A DNA stretch of 64,000 bases from Lentihominibacter hominis (GTDB lineage Bacteria; Bacillota; Clostridia; Peptostreptococcales; Anaerovoracaceae). The position numbers and the translations under genes are program-made. Below, in pieces: positions 24,527 to 35,163 of the stretch. The stretch covers positions 620,001 to 684,000 of the forward strand of contig NZ_JACRTA010000001.1 in assembly GCF_014385065.1 (NCBI RefSeq), in the 5' to 3' direction. Under the pieces are notes generated by a model that made no database searches, was not told the DNA's origin, and was given only the letters and a program-made list of their open reading frames with translations. Within the stretch, counting starts at the first letter, position 1. Each line of letters opens with the position of its first letter.

Positions 24527-25699
24527 ATGGGAAATCTGTTCATCAAATTATTTGTCAGGGATTACGAAAATACTTCTGATCCTAAAGTACGTGAAAGATA
24601 CGGTAAGTTTGCCGGCGTAGTTGGTATCATTTCCAATGTAGTTCTCTGCACCATGAAGATACTTATCGGTATTTTTTCCAGCAGTATCGCCATAATCGCC
24701 GACGGCATAAACAATCTTGCCGATGCATCATCATCACTGATGACACTGATAGGATTCAAGCTGGCATCACAACCCGAAGACGAAAATCATCCATACGGAC
24801 ACGCCCGCATTGAATATCTCACCGGACTTTTCGTATCTATTCTTATAATAATTTTAGGCGTACAGCTTCTGAAAACATCTATTGAAAAAATACTTGATCC
24901 TGAAATCCTTGAATTCAGCTATATCACCATAATCACTCTTGTGATCGCCATAGTTATCAAACTATGGCAGTCTATGTTTAATAAAAATATAGGAAAAAGA
25001 ATTAATTCGGTCACACTGATAGCTACAGGTGCTGATAGCAGAAATGACGTGATTGCCACAGGAGTCGTTCTCATAAGCGTTCTGGTGGGGAAATTCACCG
25101 ACCTTAAGATAGATGGATATATGGGATGTCTTGTTGCTCTGTTTATCATATGGTCAGGCATACAGCTGGTGAGAGAAACTTCCAGCCCTCTGCTGGGAGA
25201 AGCCCCTGATGAAACGCTGGTCTCAGACATAGCCGAAACCGTCATGAGAGAACCATGTGTTTTAGGTATACATGATCTCATCGTCCATAATTACGGACCG
25301 GGAAAAATATTTGCCTCTATACATGTAGAAGTAGATGCCGACGGAGATCTTATGAAAAGCCACGATATGATAGACAATATAGAACGGCTTGTGAAAGAAA
25401 CACTTCATATAGAATTTGTTATTCACATGGATCCTGTGAAAACCAATGACCCACTCATCAATAAACTTCGTGCAATTATAGAGGAGGCATTCTCTCCCCT
25501 TGAAGGAGTAGAGAGCATACATGATTTCAGGATAGTTCCCGGCCCTACTCATACCAACGTAATTTTTGATGTAGTACTTTCAACAAAATGCAGATACCCT
25601 GAAAAACAAATTCTCAGAATTGCCAATAATGCCGTGAAAGCGGTCGATAACAAATACTTTGCCGTCATAACATTTGACAAAGCATATACTAAAATTTAA
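24527..25699 (+). CDS. Cation diffusion facilitator (CDF) transporter
   Basis: The 390-residue protein has about six membrane helices and the metal-site motifs of the family: ADGINNLADASSS in the second helix and HPYGHARIEY after it, then ATGADSRNDV in the fifth helix. A cytoplasmic dimerisation domain (HDLIVHNYGPGKIFASIHVE) follows, with a second, extended C-terminal domain of about 90 residues. CDF proteins export Zn2+, Mn2+, Fe2+ or related ions in exchange for protons. The Asp-rich sites (D/N rather than H) do not favour a purely zinc-specific type, but specificity is open. Confidence 0.93.
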   Translation: MGNLFIKLFVRDYENTSDPKVRERYGKFAGVVGIISNVVLCTMKILIGIFSSSIAIIADGINNLADASSSLMTLIGFKLASQPEDENHPYGHARIEYLTGLFVSILIIILGVQLLKTSIEKILDPEILEFSYITIITLVIAIVIKLWQSMFNKNIGKRINSVTLIATGADSRNDVIATGVVLISVLVGKFTDLKIDGYMGCLVALFIIWSGIQLVRETSSPLLGEAPDETLVSDIAETVMREPCVLGIHDLIVHNYGPGKIFASIHVEVDADGDLMKSHDMIDNIERLVKETLHIEFVIHMDPVKTNDPLINKLRAIIEEAFSPLEGVESIHDFRIVPGPTHTNVIFDVVLSTKCRYPEKQILRIANNAVKAVDNKYFAVITFDKAYTKI

Positions 25700-25707
25700 A
25701 ACAGCAT

Positions 25708-25741
25708 AAAAGCGTATGACTATCCATCATACGCTTTTTTA
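25708..25741. terminator. Terminator overlapping the end of endonuclease IV gene
   Basis: AAAAGCGTATGA (25708-25719) pairs perfectly with TCATACGCTTTT (25727-25738). The right arm lies in the last codons of the minus-strand gene and the stop codon (25720-25722) sits in the loop. T-runs flank it on both strands. Confidence 0.88.
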
Positions 25742-26553
25742 AGCATTCTTATTTCTCTCTCATACCCGTCGAGCTCATTAGGTGTTTCCAGTATACACGG
25801 ACGGCCTTTAAGCTTTGGATGATTGATTACCCTCACTATCGCATCATAACCTATACATCCTTCACCTATTTTGGCATGTCTGTCTTTATGCGCTCCTACA
25901 GGATTGAGACTGTCATTGATATGAAGCGCATGAAGCTTATCAAGTCCTATGATATTATCAAACTCCTCTACTACCCCATCCAGATTATTTATTATATCAT
26001 ACCCTGCGTCACTTACATGACATGTGTCAAAACAAACACCTATCTTTTCTTTTATCTTTACCCCATCTATTATAGCCCGAAGTTCTTCAAACTTTCCCCC
26101 GATCTCGCTGCCTTTACCCGCCATGGTTTCCAAAAGTATCACAGTATTCTGATGAGGTGTTATTATCTCATTTAGCAGCTGCGTTATTAGCTCTATACCT
26201 TTCTCCACTCCCTGTCCCACATGACTGCCCGGATGAAAATTATAATAGTTTCCCGGAATATGCTCCATACGCTGCATATCATCTGACATCGCTGTATAAG
26301 CAAACGCTCTTACCTTTTCAGTAGCCGAGCAGGGATTCAGAGTATATGGGGCATGAGCTACCAGTCTGGCAAAATTATGTTCAGCTGCAAGCTCTAAGAA
26401 TCTCTTCACATCATTTTCATCAATGTCTTTAGCCCTGCCGCCTCTTGGATTCCTCGTAAAAAACTGGAATGTGTCGGCACCTATTTTTAAAGCTTCTTTT
26501 CCCATATGCTCAAAGCCTTTGACTGAGGATAAATGACATCCTATATTAAACAT
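25720..26553 (-). CDS. nfo: Deoxyribonuclease IV (AP endonuclease)
   Basis: The 277-residue protein is of normal length for the Nfo family. It begins [14 protein letters not shown] and carries the zinc ligands in [35 protein letters not shown], and [20 protein letters not shown]. It incises DNA 5' to abasic sites in base-excision repair. The start follows AAAGGATGG. It lies 11 bases after the flavodiiron gene and may share its transcript. Confidence 0.96.
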   Translation of the reverse strand: MFNIGCHLSSVKGFEHMGKEALKIGADTFQFFTRNPRGGRAKDIDENDVKRFLELAAEHNFARLVAHAPYTLNPCSATEKVRAFAYTAMSDDMQRMEHIPGNYYNFHPGSHVGQGVEKGIELITQLLNEIITPHQNTVILLETMAGKGSEIGGKFEELRAIIDGVKIKEKIGVCFDTCHVSDAGYDIINNLDGVVEEFDNIIGLDKLHALHINDSLNPVGAHKDRHAKIGEGCIGYDAIVRVINHPKLKGRPCILETPNELDGYEREIRMLKKAYDG

Positions 26554-26564
26554 TTCGCCATCCT

Positions 26565-27917
26565 TTATTCTATATCTACAGGCTCAAAAACTTCAGGCCC
26601 CTGTCCGCAAAGCGGGCATACGAAATTTTCAGGGAGTGTATCTCCCTCATAGATATATCCACAAATAGTGCAGACAAAACCTTTTTTCTTTTCTGGTTTT
26701 ATCTTTTCATTTTCATCATCAAAAATCTCTTCAGCATTATCTAATGATTTCTTCTTTGAAATCATTTCAGCAGCCAGCTCTTTTATCTGTTTCCGACTCT
26801 TATCGTTTATCGCCGATAATATAGTTACGTTGTTTTCAGCCATGTTGATATCCTTAGAACCTTCAAAAGCTTTTTTCATTATCTTTATAGCCATAGGCGC
26901 CCATGTTCCGTTTTCTATAAGCCCTACCGTTCTGTTCTGATAATTTCTCTCCTTAAGATGTTCTATAAATTCCTTCATGAACGGGAATATATCAGAATTA
27001 TAAGTAGTAGTAGCCAGAATCATCCTGTCATATCTGAAAGCGTCCTCCACAGCTTCGGCCATATCACACCTTGCAAGATCATTGACAACCACAGTTTCCT
27101 CTCCCGCAGCTTTGAGTTCCTGTTCCAGCAATTCGACAGCGCTCTTGGTATTACCGTAAACTGAAGTATAGCATATACAAACCCCTGACGTTTCAGGTCT
27201 GTAACTTGACCATATGTCATAAAGACCTATGTAATACTCAAGATCTTTATCCAACACCGGTCCATGAAGCGGGCATATAATCTTTATATCAAGATCTGCC
27301 GCTTTCTTAAGTACATTCTGAACCTGAGCTCCGTACTTCCCGACAATACCTATATAATATCTTCTTGCTTCACATGCCCAGTCATCATCAGCAGAGTCCA
27401 GCGCCCCGAATTTTCCAAATCCATCAGCTGAGAAAAGGATCTGCTCCTTTGATTCATATGTCATCATTACTTCCGGCCAATGCACCATAGGCGCAAATAT
27501 GAAATTAAGCTGATGATTTCCAAGTGCAAGAACATCGCCATCCTGAACGATCATTTTATTTTCCACTGTCATCCCCGGAAAAAACTGCGATATCATATTA
27601 AAAGTCTTCTTATTTCCTACTATAGTTACATCAGGATATTTCTCTTTTAAAGCCTTTATTGATGCCGAATGATCAGGCTCCATATGCTGCACCACCAGAT
27701 AATCAAGAGCTTCTCCTCCAAGCGCCTCCTCCACGTTAGCCAGCCACTCTTCAGTCTTTCTCTTATCTATGGTATCAATGACAACGTTTTTCTCGTCTTT
27801 TATGATGTATGAATTATACGCCATACCTTCAGGTACTTTATACTGGCCCTCGAACAGGTCAATATCGTGATCGTTGGCCCCCACATATATAATCGAATCC
27901 GTAACATTATTCATCAT
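26565..27917 (-). CDS. Flavodiiron protein with fused rubredoxin (FprA type)
   Basis: The start at 27917 follows AAGGAGGA; a nine-codon longer frame has no ribosome site. The 450-residue product has the metallo-beta-lactamase-like diiron domain ([35 protein letters not shown]) and a flavodoxin domain with FMN loop [15 protein letters not shown] charged linker leads to a C-terminal rubredoxin ([15 protein letters not shown]). Such enzymes reduce O2 or NO at the diiron site to protect anaerobes. Fusion to rubredoxin shortens the electron chain. Confidence 0.95.
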   Translation of the reverse strand: MMNNVTDSIIYVGANDHDIDLFEGQYKVPEGMAYNSYIIKDEKNVVIDTIDKRKTEEWLANVEEALGGEALDYLVVQHMEPDHSASIKALKEKYPDVTIVGNKKTFNMISQFFPGMTVENKMIVQDGDVLALGNHQLNFIFAPMVHWPEVMMTYESKEQILFSADGFGKFGALDSADDDWACEARRYYIGIVGKYGAQVQNVLKKAADLDIKIICPLHGPVLDKDLEYYIGLYDIWSSYRPETSGVCICYTSVYGNTKSAVELLEQELKAAGEETVVVNDLARCDMAEAVEDAFRYDRMILATTTYNSDIFPFMKEFIEHLKERNYQNRTVGLIENGTWAPMAIKIMKKAFEGSKDINMAENNVTILSAINDKSRKQIKELAAEMISKKKSLDNAEEIFDDENEKIKPEKKKGFVCTICGYIYEGDTLPENFVCPLCGQGPEVFEPVDIE

Positions 27918-27944
27918 TGCTGATTCCTCCTTCAACATATTCAT

Positions 27945-28877
27945 TTACAATACTTTTATCGAATCTCCGGTTTTCACTTTTCCGGCTTTTATCACCTTGA
28001 TAAAAATTCCCTCTCTCGGCATCACACAGTCTCCCGCCAATTCTCTTATAGCACATCCGTGATGGCATTCCTTTCCAATCTGGGTTACCTCTCCTTCAGC
28101 TTCACCTATTTTAAGCTTCGTTCCCACAGGAAGCGTATAAAGCTCTATACCTTCCGTAAGAATATTCTCGGCAAAATCCCCGCTTTTCAATTCAAAATCA
28201 AGTGATTTCTGTACCTTTTCCACGCTTTCAGCCGCCAGAAGGCTTACCTGTCTATGCCAATTTCCTGCATGAGCATCACCTTCAATACCATGATTCACTT
28301 TCAGATAGGCTTCTCCTATATCGTGCTTCTGCACGCCCTTTTTTTCACTTATGCACACTGCTTTAACTTTCCCGTCCGGCAAATGGATAGCAGCGCAGTC
28401 GCCGGATTCTCCCAAAAGGACTTCCACGCCATGTTTTACAGGCTTTATAACTGCTTCAAGGCATTCCGAAGCAGCTTTCCTGCTCCCTGGCAAATTTATT
28501 ATGAGAGTTCGCTTCCTCAGACCTGCCGTCGCTCTTGAAAGCATTCCCATAGGAGTTATCCTCATGCTTTCAGCTCTCATCGCCTCCGGAATACCTCTGA
28601 CTTCTCTGTCAACAACTGCCATAGTAGCTTCCGGGGTCACATCTCTTACAGAAAAACCTGTACCTCCTGTAGTTACTGTCAGCGTCACCTGCAACTCATC
28701 AGCGCATTTCAACAATTCTGACTTTATCTTTTCCATATCATCAGGAATGAGAGTTCTGTATTCCACCGACCAGCCGTTCTCTTGCAGTATTCTAACTACC
28801 GCGTCACCTGCGGTATCTTCTCTCAATCCCTGCGAACCTTTATCACTCATAGTTATTACCGCTGCTCTGTAATCCAT
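27945..28877 (-). CDS. MogA/MoaB domain fused to MOSC domain
   Basis: The ATG at 28877 ([15 protein letters not shown]) follows AGGAGGG. The longer frame would run through moaC. Residues 1-160 form a MogA/MoaB-type fold ([20 protein letters not shown], the molybdopterin adenylylation loop). Residues ~165-310 form a MOSC domain ([49 protein letters not shown]) with its conserved Cys. MOSC domains handle Moco sulfur or carry bound cofactor. The two are usually separate genes. It overlaps moaC by 22 bases. Confidence 0.93.
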   Translation of the reverse strand: MDYRAAVITMSDKGSQGLREDTAGDAVVRILQENGWSVEYRTLIPDDMEKIKSELLKCADELQVTLTVTTGGTGFSVRDVTPEATMAVVDREVRGIPEAMRAESMRITPMGMLSRATAGLRKRTLIINLPGSRKAASECLEAVIKPVKHGVEVLLGESGDCAAIHLPDGKVKAVCISEKKGVQKHDIGEAYLKVNHGIEGDAHAGNWHRQVSLLAAESVEKVQKSLDFELKSGDFAENILTEGIELYTLPVGTKLKIGEAEGEVTQIGKECHHGCAIRELAGDCVMPREGIFIKVIKAGKVKTGDSIKVL

Positions 28878-29359
28878 ATTCCCTCCTGTCTGATATCTCC
28901 GCTTTTGCCTCCTGTCTTTGAAAGAAGGCATATCCTGTCTATGATCATATCTTTTTGTACAGCCTTGCACATATCATAAACTGTAAGGGCTGCTGCAGAA
29001 ACTGCTGTCAAAGCCTCCATCTCTACGCCGGTTACGCCTCTGCACTTTACTTGCGCTTTTATTTCAACGGCCGGAATTTCTCTGTTTAGTTTAAACTTTA
29101 TATCCACTCCGTTAAGCATAAGCGGATGGCACATAGGAATTATATCCGACGTTTTCTTAGCTGCCATTATACCGGCTATCTGAGCCGCAGCAAGTACATC
29201 CCCCTTTTTAAGACCTCCGTTTTCAATCAAATCGAAAGTTTCCCTATTTACAAGAACCCTGCCGGCCGCTACAGCGATACGCTCTGTTTCAGACTTGCTG
29301 CCCACATCCACCATTCTGGCTCTGCCATCATCATTAAAATGAGTGAAGTCTGCCATCAT
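28856..29359 (-). CDS. moaC: Cyclic pyranopterin monophosphate synthase MoaC
   Basis: The 167-residue product is full length: [12 protein letters not shown] near the start, then [18 protein letters not shown] and [19 protein letters not shown]. MoaC converts the MoaA product to cyclic pyranopterin monophosphate, step two of molybdenum cofactor synthesis. Either of two adjacent ATGs may be used, both just after GGAGG that is embedded in the end of moaA, so the genes are coupled. Last codons overlap the mogA/MOSC gene. Confidence 0.96.
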   Translation of the reverse strand: MMADFTHFNDDGRARMVDVGSKSETERIAVAAGRVLVNRETFDLIENGGLKKGDVLAAAQIAGIMAAKKTSDIIPMCHPLMLNGVDIKFKLNREIPAVEIKAQVKCRGVTGVEMEALTAVSAAALTVYDMCKAVQKDMIIDRICLLSKTGGKSGDIRQEGIWITEQR

Positions 29360-30312
29360 CAACCTCCTATACTATTCATATTTCTTCCGGCATGACTCGG
29401 ATTGTCAGCATCCAGATGATCTCTCATCTGTGGTTTCTGCAATATAGCATCCTGCATCACTAATTCCATCTCTGCCCGGCTCTTTCCTTTTATGGAAATT
29501 TCAGCATCCGAATGAAGACATGGTTTCAGCATCCCGTCAGCCGTTAACCTTATCTTGTTGCATTCCCTGCAAAATTCACAGCTTATAGGCCGTATAAGTC
29601 CAATCCTGCCCATAGCCCCCGGCAGGCTGTACATCACCGCCACACCGTCAGAACAACCCAGCGGTCTCAGCTTTGGAACTTCAGATAATACACTCTGACA
29701 GCTTATAAACTTTGCTTTATCAAAGTCCATGCCTCCGCCTATTGGCATCAGTTCTATAAATCTTACTTCCAAAGGCCTGTCGCATGTCAAGGCCACAAAA
29801 TCTTTTATCTCATCATCATTAAATCCGCCCATAAGAACTGTATTTATCTTTACCTTTTCAAATCCCGCTTCAAAAGCCGCATCTACGCCATCCAAAGCTT
29901 CCCGAAGGTCACCAATTCTTGTTATCTCTCTGTATTTATCAGGATCCAGAGTATCCAAACTGATATTAACTCTGTTTACCCCGGCATCTTTAAGTTCTCT
30001 GCCATATCTGGGAAGTAAAGTTCCATTTGTCGTTATGCATAATTCTCTGACGCCCTCTATGGCTGCTATCTGCCTGCAGAGACTGACAATCCCTCGTTTC
30101 ACCAGCGGCTCTCCACCCGTTATTCTTATCTTGCTTATTCCAAGAGAAACCGCAGCCTTTACCGCATCTACGGTTTCTTCAGCCGTCATCATTTCTTCAT
30201 GATCCCTTTTGACGATACCTTCTTCAGGCATACAATATCTGCACCTGAGATTACATAGTTCTGTCACCGAGATCCGCATATAATCTATTTTTCTTCCGTA
30301 ATTGTCTATCAT
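29359..30312 (-). CDS. moaA: GTP 3',8-cyclase MoaA (radical SAM)
   Basis: The start at 30312 gives [20 protein letters not shown]; an extra 20 upstream codons lie over the promoter. The 317 residues hold the radical SAM cluster CNLRCRYC and the C-terminal cluster [21 protein letters not shown]. MoaA performs the first step of molybdenum cofactor synthesis. A TATAAT box at 30341-30346 on the minus strand with only a weak -35 predicts a very short leader, so no Moco riboswitch fits. Its last base overlaps the moaC start. Confidence 0.96.
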   Translation of the reverse strand: MIDNYGRKIDYMRISVTELCNLRCRYCMPEEGIVKRDHEEMMTAEETVDAVKAAVSLGISKIRITGGEPLVKRGIVSLCRQIAAIEGVRELCITTNGTLLPRYGRELKDAGVNRVNISLDTLDPDKYREITRIGDLREALDGVDAAFEAGFEKVKINTVLMGGFNDDEIKDFVALTCDRPLEVRFIELMPIGGGMDFDKAKFISCQSVLSEVPKLRPLGCSDGVAVMYSLPGAMGRIGLIRPISCEFCRECNKIRLTADGMLKPCLHSDAEISIKGKSRAEMELVMQDAILQKPQMRDHLDADNPSHAGRNMNSIGG

Positions 30313-30479
30313 AGATCTATAGTTTCTCCATTCTAACCACATTATATCAGAAAAGAACCCGGGAGTCAGCAATTGTTTTGCTGGTATTGACCCATTAATC
30401 GTACTGGATTTTAGTCTGTTGACTTTTCACACAACAAACTTCATAATTATATTACAGGAAGAAAAGAGAGTGTATTGAT

Positions 30480-30788
30480 TTGGATAAAACAAAAGAAAAC
30501 AAAGCAAAAAATAAAAGCTTTAGCCGTCCTTGTGTCTATATCTTAAGATGTGGCGACGGCACATTTTATACGGGCTGGTCCAATGATTTTAACAAACGCT
30601 TATCGGCTCACAGAGACGGAAAAGGAGCAAAATACACAAAGGGCAGAGGCCCGCTCTGCCCTGTATATCTTGAATATTTCCCCGATAAAATATCCGCTAT
30701 GAAACGTGAAGCCGCCATAAAAAAAATGTCACGTCTTAAGAAAACGAAGCTGCTTAATTCATCGAAAAATTTGCTGAAAAAAAGCTGA
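30480..30788 (+). CDS. GIY-YIG nuclease-family protein
   Basis: The 102-residue protein begins at a TTG codon a short distance after a GA-rich site. Residues 17-95 match the small GIY-YIG family (UPF0213 type): CVYILRCGDGTFYTGWSNDF provides the Tyr pairs, RLSAHRDGKGAKYTKGRGP the Arg and His, and YLEYFPDKISAMKREAAIKK the catalytic Glu. The C-terminus is Lys-rich. Family members are small nucleases or DNA-binding proteins of unclear cell role. It is a single gene, divergent from moaA and closed by a strong terminator. Confidence 0.9.
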   Translation: MDKTKENKAKNKSFSRPCVYILRCGDGTFYTGWSNDFNKRLSAHRDGKGAKYTKGRGPLCPVYLEYFPDKISAMKREAAIKKMSRLKKTKLLNSSKNLLKKS

Positions 30789-30808
30789 TCCGACTGATAT
30801 TCTTACTC

Positions 30809-30853
30809 AAAAAAGCTGCCGCAAGTCCAATATACCTTGCAGGCAGCTTTTTT
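30809..30853 (+). terminator. Intrinsic terminator after the GIY-YIG gene
   Basis: AAAAAAGCTGCC with CAAG, and CTTGC with GGCAGCTTTTTT, form a long stem with one bulge, followed by a run of T. It may also serve the minus-strand gene at 30913-31521. Confidence 0.88.
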
Positions 30854-30912
30854 TCATCTATTAAAATTAATACCCCTTCATAATATCACAGCTTGCAGAT
30901 ATCAATCTGCCG

Positions 30913-31521
30913 TCATTGGGACAGCCCAGCCTGCTCTTCAAGCAGAGCTTTAAATGTATCAGCAGAGTTTCCGTAAGATTTGATATCTTTAGAAAGCTTC
31001 TCTGCAGCCGCTTCCTCGTCTACAGATACCGTAACGGTTTCATCAGCTTCTCCCGAAGAAATCAGAGAATACGTCCATTGTACCTGTCCTACAGATGGTA
31101 CCAGCGCCATGATCTGCTGAGCGCACTTCTTCATATTCCCGTCTAAAACTTTTTTTCCGGTTTTCTGTACAGAATCCTCCAGCGACACAGATAATATATG
31201 CATATCACCTTCTGTTTTAATGGTAGCATTATACTTACCGGCTACACTTTCGAGTCCCATAGTCTCCAGAAGTTTCACCACAGCTGCAGTATCATTGACA
31301 TCTGAGACCAGACAGCCATAGAGCTTATCGGCATACTCCGAAGAAGAATCTATCACCATATTCTGTGAACTCACCGTGTCTACACTGCTTTGGGCAGAAA
31401 CCTCTTTGTCTCCGTTTACCATACTCACGGAAAACAGAATGGCCGCAAACCCGATTATCACTGCGATCAGTCCCATGAGAACCCACTTTACAGCACGTTT
31501 GTTGTTGATAAGTTTTCCCAT
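30913..31521 (-). CDS. Membrane-anchored protein of unknown function (possible DUF4825 relative)
   Basis: The 202-residue protein has a basic start (KLINNKRAVK) and a single membrane helix (WVLMGLIAVIIGFAAILFSV), so the rest lies outside the cytoplasm. The ectodomain includes VNDTAAVVKLLETMGLE and a beta-rich middle, weakly resembling DUF4825. An in-frame GTG one codon before the ATG is ignored. It lies 76 bases beyond the ABC exporter genes on the same strand and could be read-through product of that operon; relation uncertain. Confidence 0.7.
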   Translation of the reverse strand: MGKLINNKRAVKWVLMGLIAVIIGFAAILFSVSMVNGDKEVSAQSSVDTVSSQNMVIDSSSEYADKLYGCLVSDVNDTAAVVKLLETMGLESVAGKYNATIKTEGDMHILSVSLEDSVQKTGKKVLDGNMKKCAQQIMALVPSVGQVQWTYSLISSGEADETVTVSVDEEAAAEKLSKDIKSYGNSADTFKALLEEQAGLSQ

Positions 31522-31597
31522 CACACTATATCCTCGCTTTTTATATGATGATACAGTTATACCATTTTTTTATGACGAGTATGTGACAGCAGTGTAT

Positions 31598-33424
31598 CTA
31601 TTGTGCAAACTGGCTGTTGTAAAGATTGGTATAGAATCCATTTTGTGACAATAGATCCTCATGAGTTCCCTGCTCTATTATATCTCCATGATTAAGTACC
31701 AATATATGATCAGCATCTTTTATCGTAGATAATCTATGAGCTATAACAAAACTTGTTCTCCCTTTCATAAGATTTGTCATTGCCTGCTGTATCAGTGCCT
31801 CTGTTCTTGTATCAACGGAGCTTGTGGCCTCGTCAAGAATCAGTATCGGAGCATCTGCAAGAAATGCTCTTGCTATTGTGAGGAGCTGTTTCTGTCCCTG
31901 AGAAATATTAGTAGCTTCTTCATTTACCTCCATATCATATCCTTTGCTCTGGGTCTTTACGAAATGGTCTATATGAGCCGCCTTAGCAGCCGCTTCCACT
32001 TCTTTATCAGTAGCGTCCGGATTACCATATCTTATATTTTCGCGGATAGTACCATTATTTAACCACGTATCCTGGAGTACCATACCAAACATCTCTCTTA
32101 AATTTGACCTCGACAATTTAGTTATATCATATCCGTCTATTGTAATTTTCCCTTTCTCAAGCTCGTAAAATCTCATAAGCAGCTTGACTATAGTGGTTTT
32201 TCCAGCTCCTGTCGGACCTACGATGGCAACACGCTGTCCCGGCTGTGCAACAAATGAAAAATCATGTATAACAGTTTCATCCGGGCTGTATCCAAACCTT
32301 ATATTCTCAAAAGCTACCCTGCCCTTTACATCATCTACATCAATTACTTTTTCAGGAGCTTCATCAAGGCCTGCCTCTTCTTCCTCATCTATCAATTCAA
32401 ATATTCTCTCTGCAGCCGCAGCTGTAGACTGAAGCTGATTGGCAACATTAGCCACCTGTGATATAGGCTGATTAAAGCTTCTCACATATTGGATAAAGGC
32501 CTGTATATCACCGATAGAGATCTTGCCGTTTATGGCAAGATTGCCGCCCAAAAGACATACTGCCACATATGCCATATTTCCTATAAAATTAGTTATAGGC
32601 ATCATAGTTCCCGACAAGAACTGTGACTTCCATGCAGATTCGCATAACTTATCATTATACTTCTCAAAGGTTTCTTGAGATTCTTCTTCCCGATTAAATG
32701 CTTTTACGATATCATGTCCTGTGTACATTTCTTCCACATGTCCGTTGACATAGCCAAGATATTTCTGCTGATTCTTAAAATGCCCCTGTGATTTGGATAC
32801 TATCAGACGTATCACCAGCATTGAAAGCGGCAGCACCACCAGAGCCGTCACTGTCATAAGTACACTTATACGCAGCATCATTATCAGTATACCGATTATA
32901 GTTGTAAAGCTTGTTATTATCTGCGTCAAGCTCACTGACAAAGTCTGATTCACAGTCTCTATATCATTTATCATTCTGCTCTGTATCTCACCATGAGTCT
33001 TACTGTCAAAAAATTTAAGCGGCAGTCTGTCCAGCTTCACCGACATTTTATCACGAAGATTATATATGACTTTCTGAGAAACATCTGCCATTATCCATCC
33101 TTGCGCTGCTCCAAACAGCAAGCTCAAACCATATAGACACAGAAGAAGCAGCAATATAGAAAGCAGTCCTTCAAAATCTATACCCATGCCTCCCATCAGA
33201 CCCTCTACTACTTTATCGGTGGCATCTCCCAATATAGTAGGTGAAATTATGGAAAACACTGTACTTGCTATGGCAAAGATGAATACCGCTACAAGTCTGA
33301 ATTTATAAGGGGAAAGGTATCTGACAAGAGTTTTCATTGTCTTTCCGAAATCTTTGGCTTTTTCCCCCGGCATCATATTGGCTCCCGGCCCTCCAGGACC
33401 CGGTCCCTTTTTCTTTCCTGCCAT
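31598..33424 (-). CDS. ABC-type multidrug exporter half-transporter (catalytic-site partner)
   Basis: The 608-residue half-transporter has six membrane helices and an ATPase domain: Walker A GPTGAGKTT, signature-like NISQGQKQ, and Walker B LILDEATSSVD with the catalytic Glu present. The N-terminus is Gly/Pro/Lys-rich. The signature deviates from LSGGQ while the partner keeps VSGGQ and loses its Glu. Hence only one of the two composite ATP sites is fully consensus, as in heterodimeric exporters such as TmrAB. It overlaps its partner gene by one base. Substrates unknown. Confidence 0.94.
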   Translation of the reverse strand: MAGKKKGPGPGGPGANMMPGEKAKDFGKTMKTLVRYLSPYKFRLVAVFIFAIASTVFSIISPTILGDATDKVVEGLMGGMGIDFEGLLSILLLLLCLYGLSLLFGAAQGWIMADVSQKVIYNLRDKMSVKLDRLPLKFFDSKTHGEIQSRMINDIETVNQTLSVSLTQIITSFTTIIGILIMMLRISVLMTVTALVVLPLSMLVIRLIVSKSQGHFKNQQKYLGYVNGHVEEMYTGHDIVKAFNREEESQETFEKYNDKLCESAWKSQFLSGTMMPITNFIGNMAYVAVCLLGGNLAINGKISIGDIQAFIQYVRSFNQPISQVANVANQLQSTAAAAERIFELIDEEEEAGLDEAPEKVIDVDDVKGRVAFENIRFGYSPDETVIHDFSFVAQPGQRVAIVGPTGAGKTTIVKLLMRFYELEKGKITIDGYDITKLSRSNLREMFGMVLQDTWLNNGTIRENIRYGNPDATDKEVEAAAKAAHIDHFVKTQSKGYDMEVNEEATNISQGQKQLLTIARAFLADAPILILDEATSSVDTRTEALIQQAMTNLMKGRTSFVIAHRLSTIKDADHILVLNHGDIIEQGTHEDLLSQNGFYTNLYNSQFAQ

Positions 33425-35163
33425 TATTTACGCCCCCTTTCCAATTCCTGTTCACTAAGCTGGGATAATGCTATCTCCTTATATACACTGCAGTTCTCCA
33501 TCAATTCTTCATGAGATCCAATTCCGGCCAGCTTTCCTTCATCCATTACAAGAATCTGATCAGCATCTATAATAGTATTTATTCTCTGCGCTACGATTAT
33601 GATGGTGCTGTCTCCGACCTTCTTTTTAAGAGCATCTCTGAGGGCTTTATCTGTTTTGAAATCCAGCGCTGAAAAACTATCGTCAAAAATATATATTTTA
33701 GGTTTCTTCACTAAAGCACGGGCTATAGAAAGTCTTTGTTTCTGTCCTCCGGAAACATTAGTCCCTCCCTGAGACACTTCTTCATCAAACCCGTTTTCCT
33801 TTTCGCTTATAAAATCCAGCGCCTGAGCTGTCTCAGCGGCTTCCAGCATTTCCTGGGCTGTCGCATCTTCTTTGCCATACTGCAGATTAGTTGCTATGGT
33901 TCCCGAAAACAGCATTCCCTTCTGAGGTACGTAACCTATCTGATCTCTGAGCTCATGCTGTGTCATATCTTTGATATTAATACCATCAAGAAGTATCTCA
34001 CCTTCCGTGACATCATAAAACCTCGGAATCAAACTTATAAGTGTCGATTTCCCGCTTCCCGTACCGCCTATTATAGCCGTGGTCTTCCCCGGCTGTGCGG
34101 TAAAACTTATATTTTCCAGAGTTTTCTCCTCAGCATCAGGATAAGCAAAGGATACATTGCTGAACTGTACGACGCCTTTATGATTTTCTAAACTCTGCGG
34201 TTTTTGAGAGTCTTCTATAGTAGGCTCCACATCCAGTACCTGTCCTATTCTCTGAGCAGAGACGGCAGCTCTTGGTATCATTATAAACATCATAGTTATA
34301 AACAGAAACGACATTATCACCTGCATAGCATACTGCAAATATGCCAGCATATCCCCTATCATAAGATCCTGTGATTCTATCAAATGTGCGCCTGCCCATA
34401 TTATGAGAATACTTACTCCGTTCATCACAAACATAAGAGAAGGCATCATAAATGACATTGCTCTGTTAACAAACACATTTATCTTAGTCAGTTCCACATT
34501 AGCTGTATCGAATCTCTCTTCTTCTGATTTCTCAGTATTGAAAGCTCTTATTACAAGTATTCCCGACAATCTCTCCTTCATAATTAGGTTCAGTCTGTCA
34601 AGCTTGCTTTGCAGTACTTTAAATTTGGGAAGTACAAGAAAAAAAGCCATAAGCATGATACAGACTATGACAAGTAAAGCAAGGCCTACAGTCCATGAAA
34701 GAGATACACTTGTATTCAATGCCCTTACTATAGCTCCTATTCCCATCATAGGAGCAAAACACGCCAATCTAAGTATCATTACTGTTGCCTGCTGCACCAT
34801 CTGTACATCATTGGTTGAACGCGTTATCAGAGATGCTGTAGAAAAATCTTCCAGCTCCGCAGCCGAAAACGCCGTTACCTTTCTGAACAATGCCCTCCTT
34901 ATATCTCTGGACGACTTCGCTGATACTCTGGAAGCCAAAAAACTCCCTGCCAGCGAACATAATACTGTACCGGCTGAAACCGCCAGCATTATCAGGCCTG
35001 TTTTCCAAATATAATCCATATCCTGTTTTACTATTCCGTTGTTGATTATGTCAGACATGTATCCAGGCAAAGCCAACTCACACATAGCCTGTCCGAACAG
35101 GAATGCCAAAATCAGCGCTATCAGCCATATATACGGCTTGTAGTATCTAAAAACTGTCTTCAT
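33424..35163 (-). CDS. ABC-type multidrug exporter half-transporter (degenerate-site partner)
   Basis: The 579-residue protein has six membrane helices, then Walker A GGTGSGKST, canonical signature VSGGQKQRLS, and Walker B IYIFDDSFSALD where Asp replaces the catalytic Glu. Its His switch is also altered (IIVAQRINTI). This complementary degeneration identifies it as the other half of the heterodimer. Start and stop overlap marR-type and partner genes (ATGA and TAATG), so the three are translated together. Confidence 0.94.
   Translation of the reverse strand: MKTVFRYYKPYIWLIALILAFLFGQAMCELALPGYMSDIINNGIVKQDMDYIWKTGLIMLAVSAGTVLCSLAGSFLASRVSAKSSRDIRRALFRKVTAFSAAELEDFSTASLITRSTNDVQMVQQATVMILRLACFAPMMGIGAIVRALNTSVSLSWTVGLALLVIVCIMLMAFFLVLPKFKVLQSKLDRLNLIMKERLSGILVIRAFNTEKSEEERFDTANVELTKINVFVNRAMSFMMPSLMFVMNGVSILIIWAGAHLIESQDLMIGDMLAYLQYAMQVIMSFLFITMMFIMIPRAAVSAQRIGQVLDVEPTIEDSQKPQSLENHKGVVQFSNVSFAYPDAEEKTLENISFTAQPGKTTAIIGGTGSGKSTLISLIPRFYDVTEGEILLDGINIKDMTQHELRDQIGYVPQKGMLFSGTIATNLQYGKEDATAQEMLEAAETAQALDFISEKENGFDEEVSQGGTNVSGGQKQRLSIARALVKKPKIYIFDDSFSALDFKTDKALRDALKKKVGDSTIIIVAQRINTIIDADQILVMDEGKLAGIGSHEELMENCSVYKEIALSQLSEQELERGRK

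Noticed and set aside
30313..30479. Moco riboswitch upstream of moaA
   Set aside because: The TATAAT box lies about 30 bases before the start codon, leaving no room for the aptamer.
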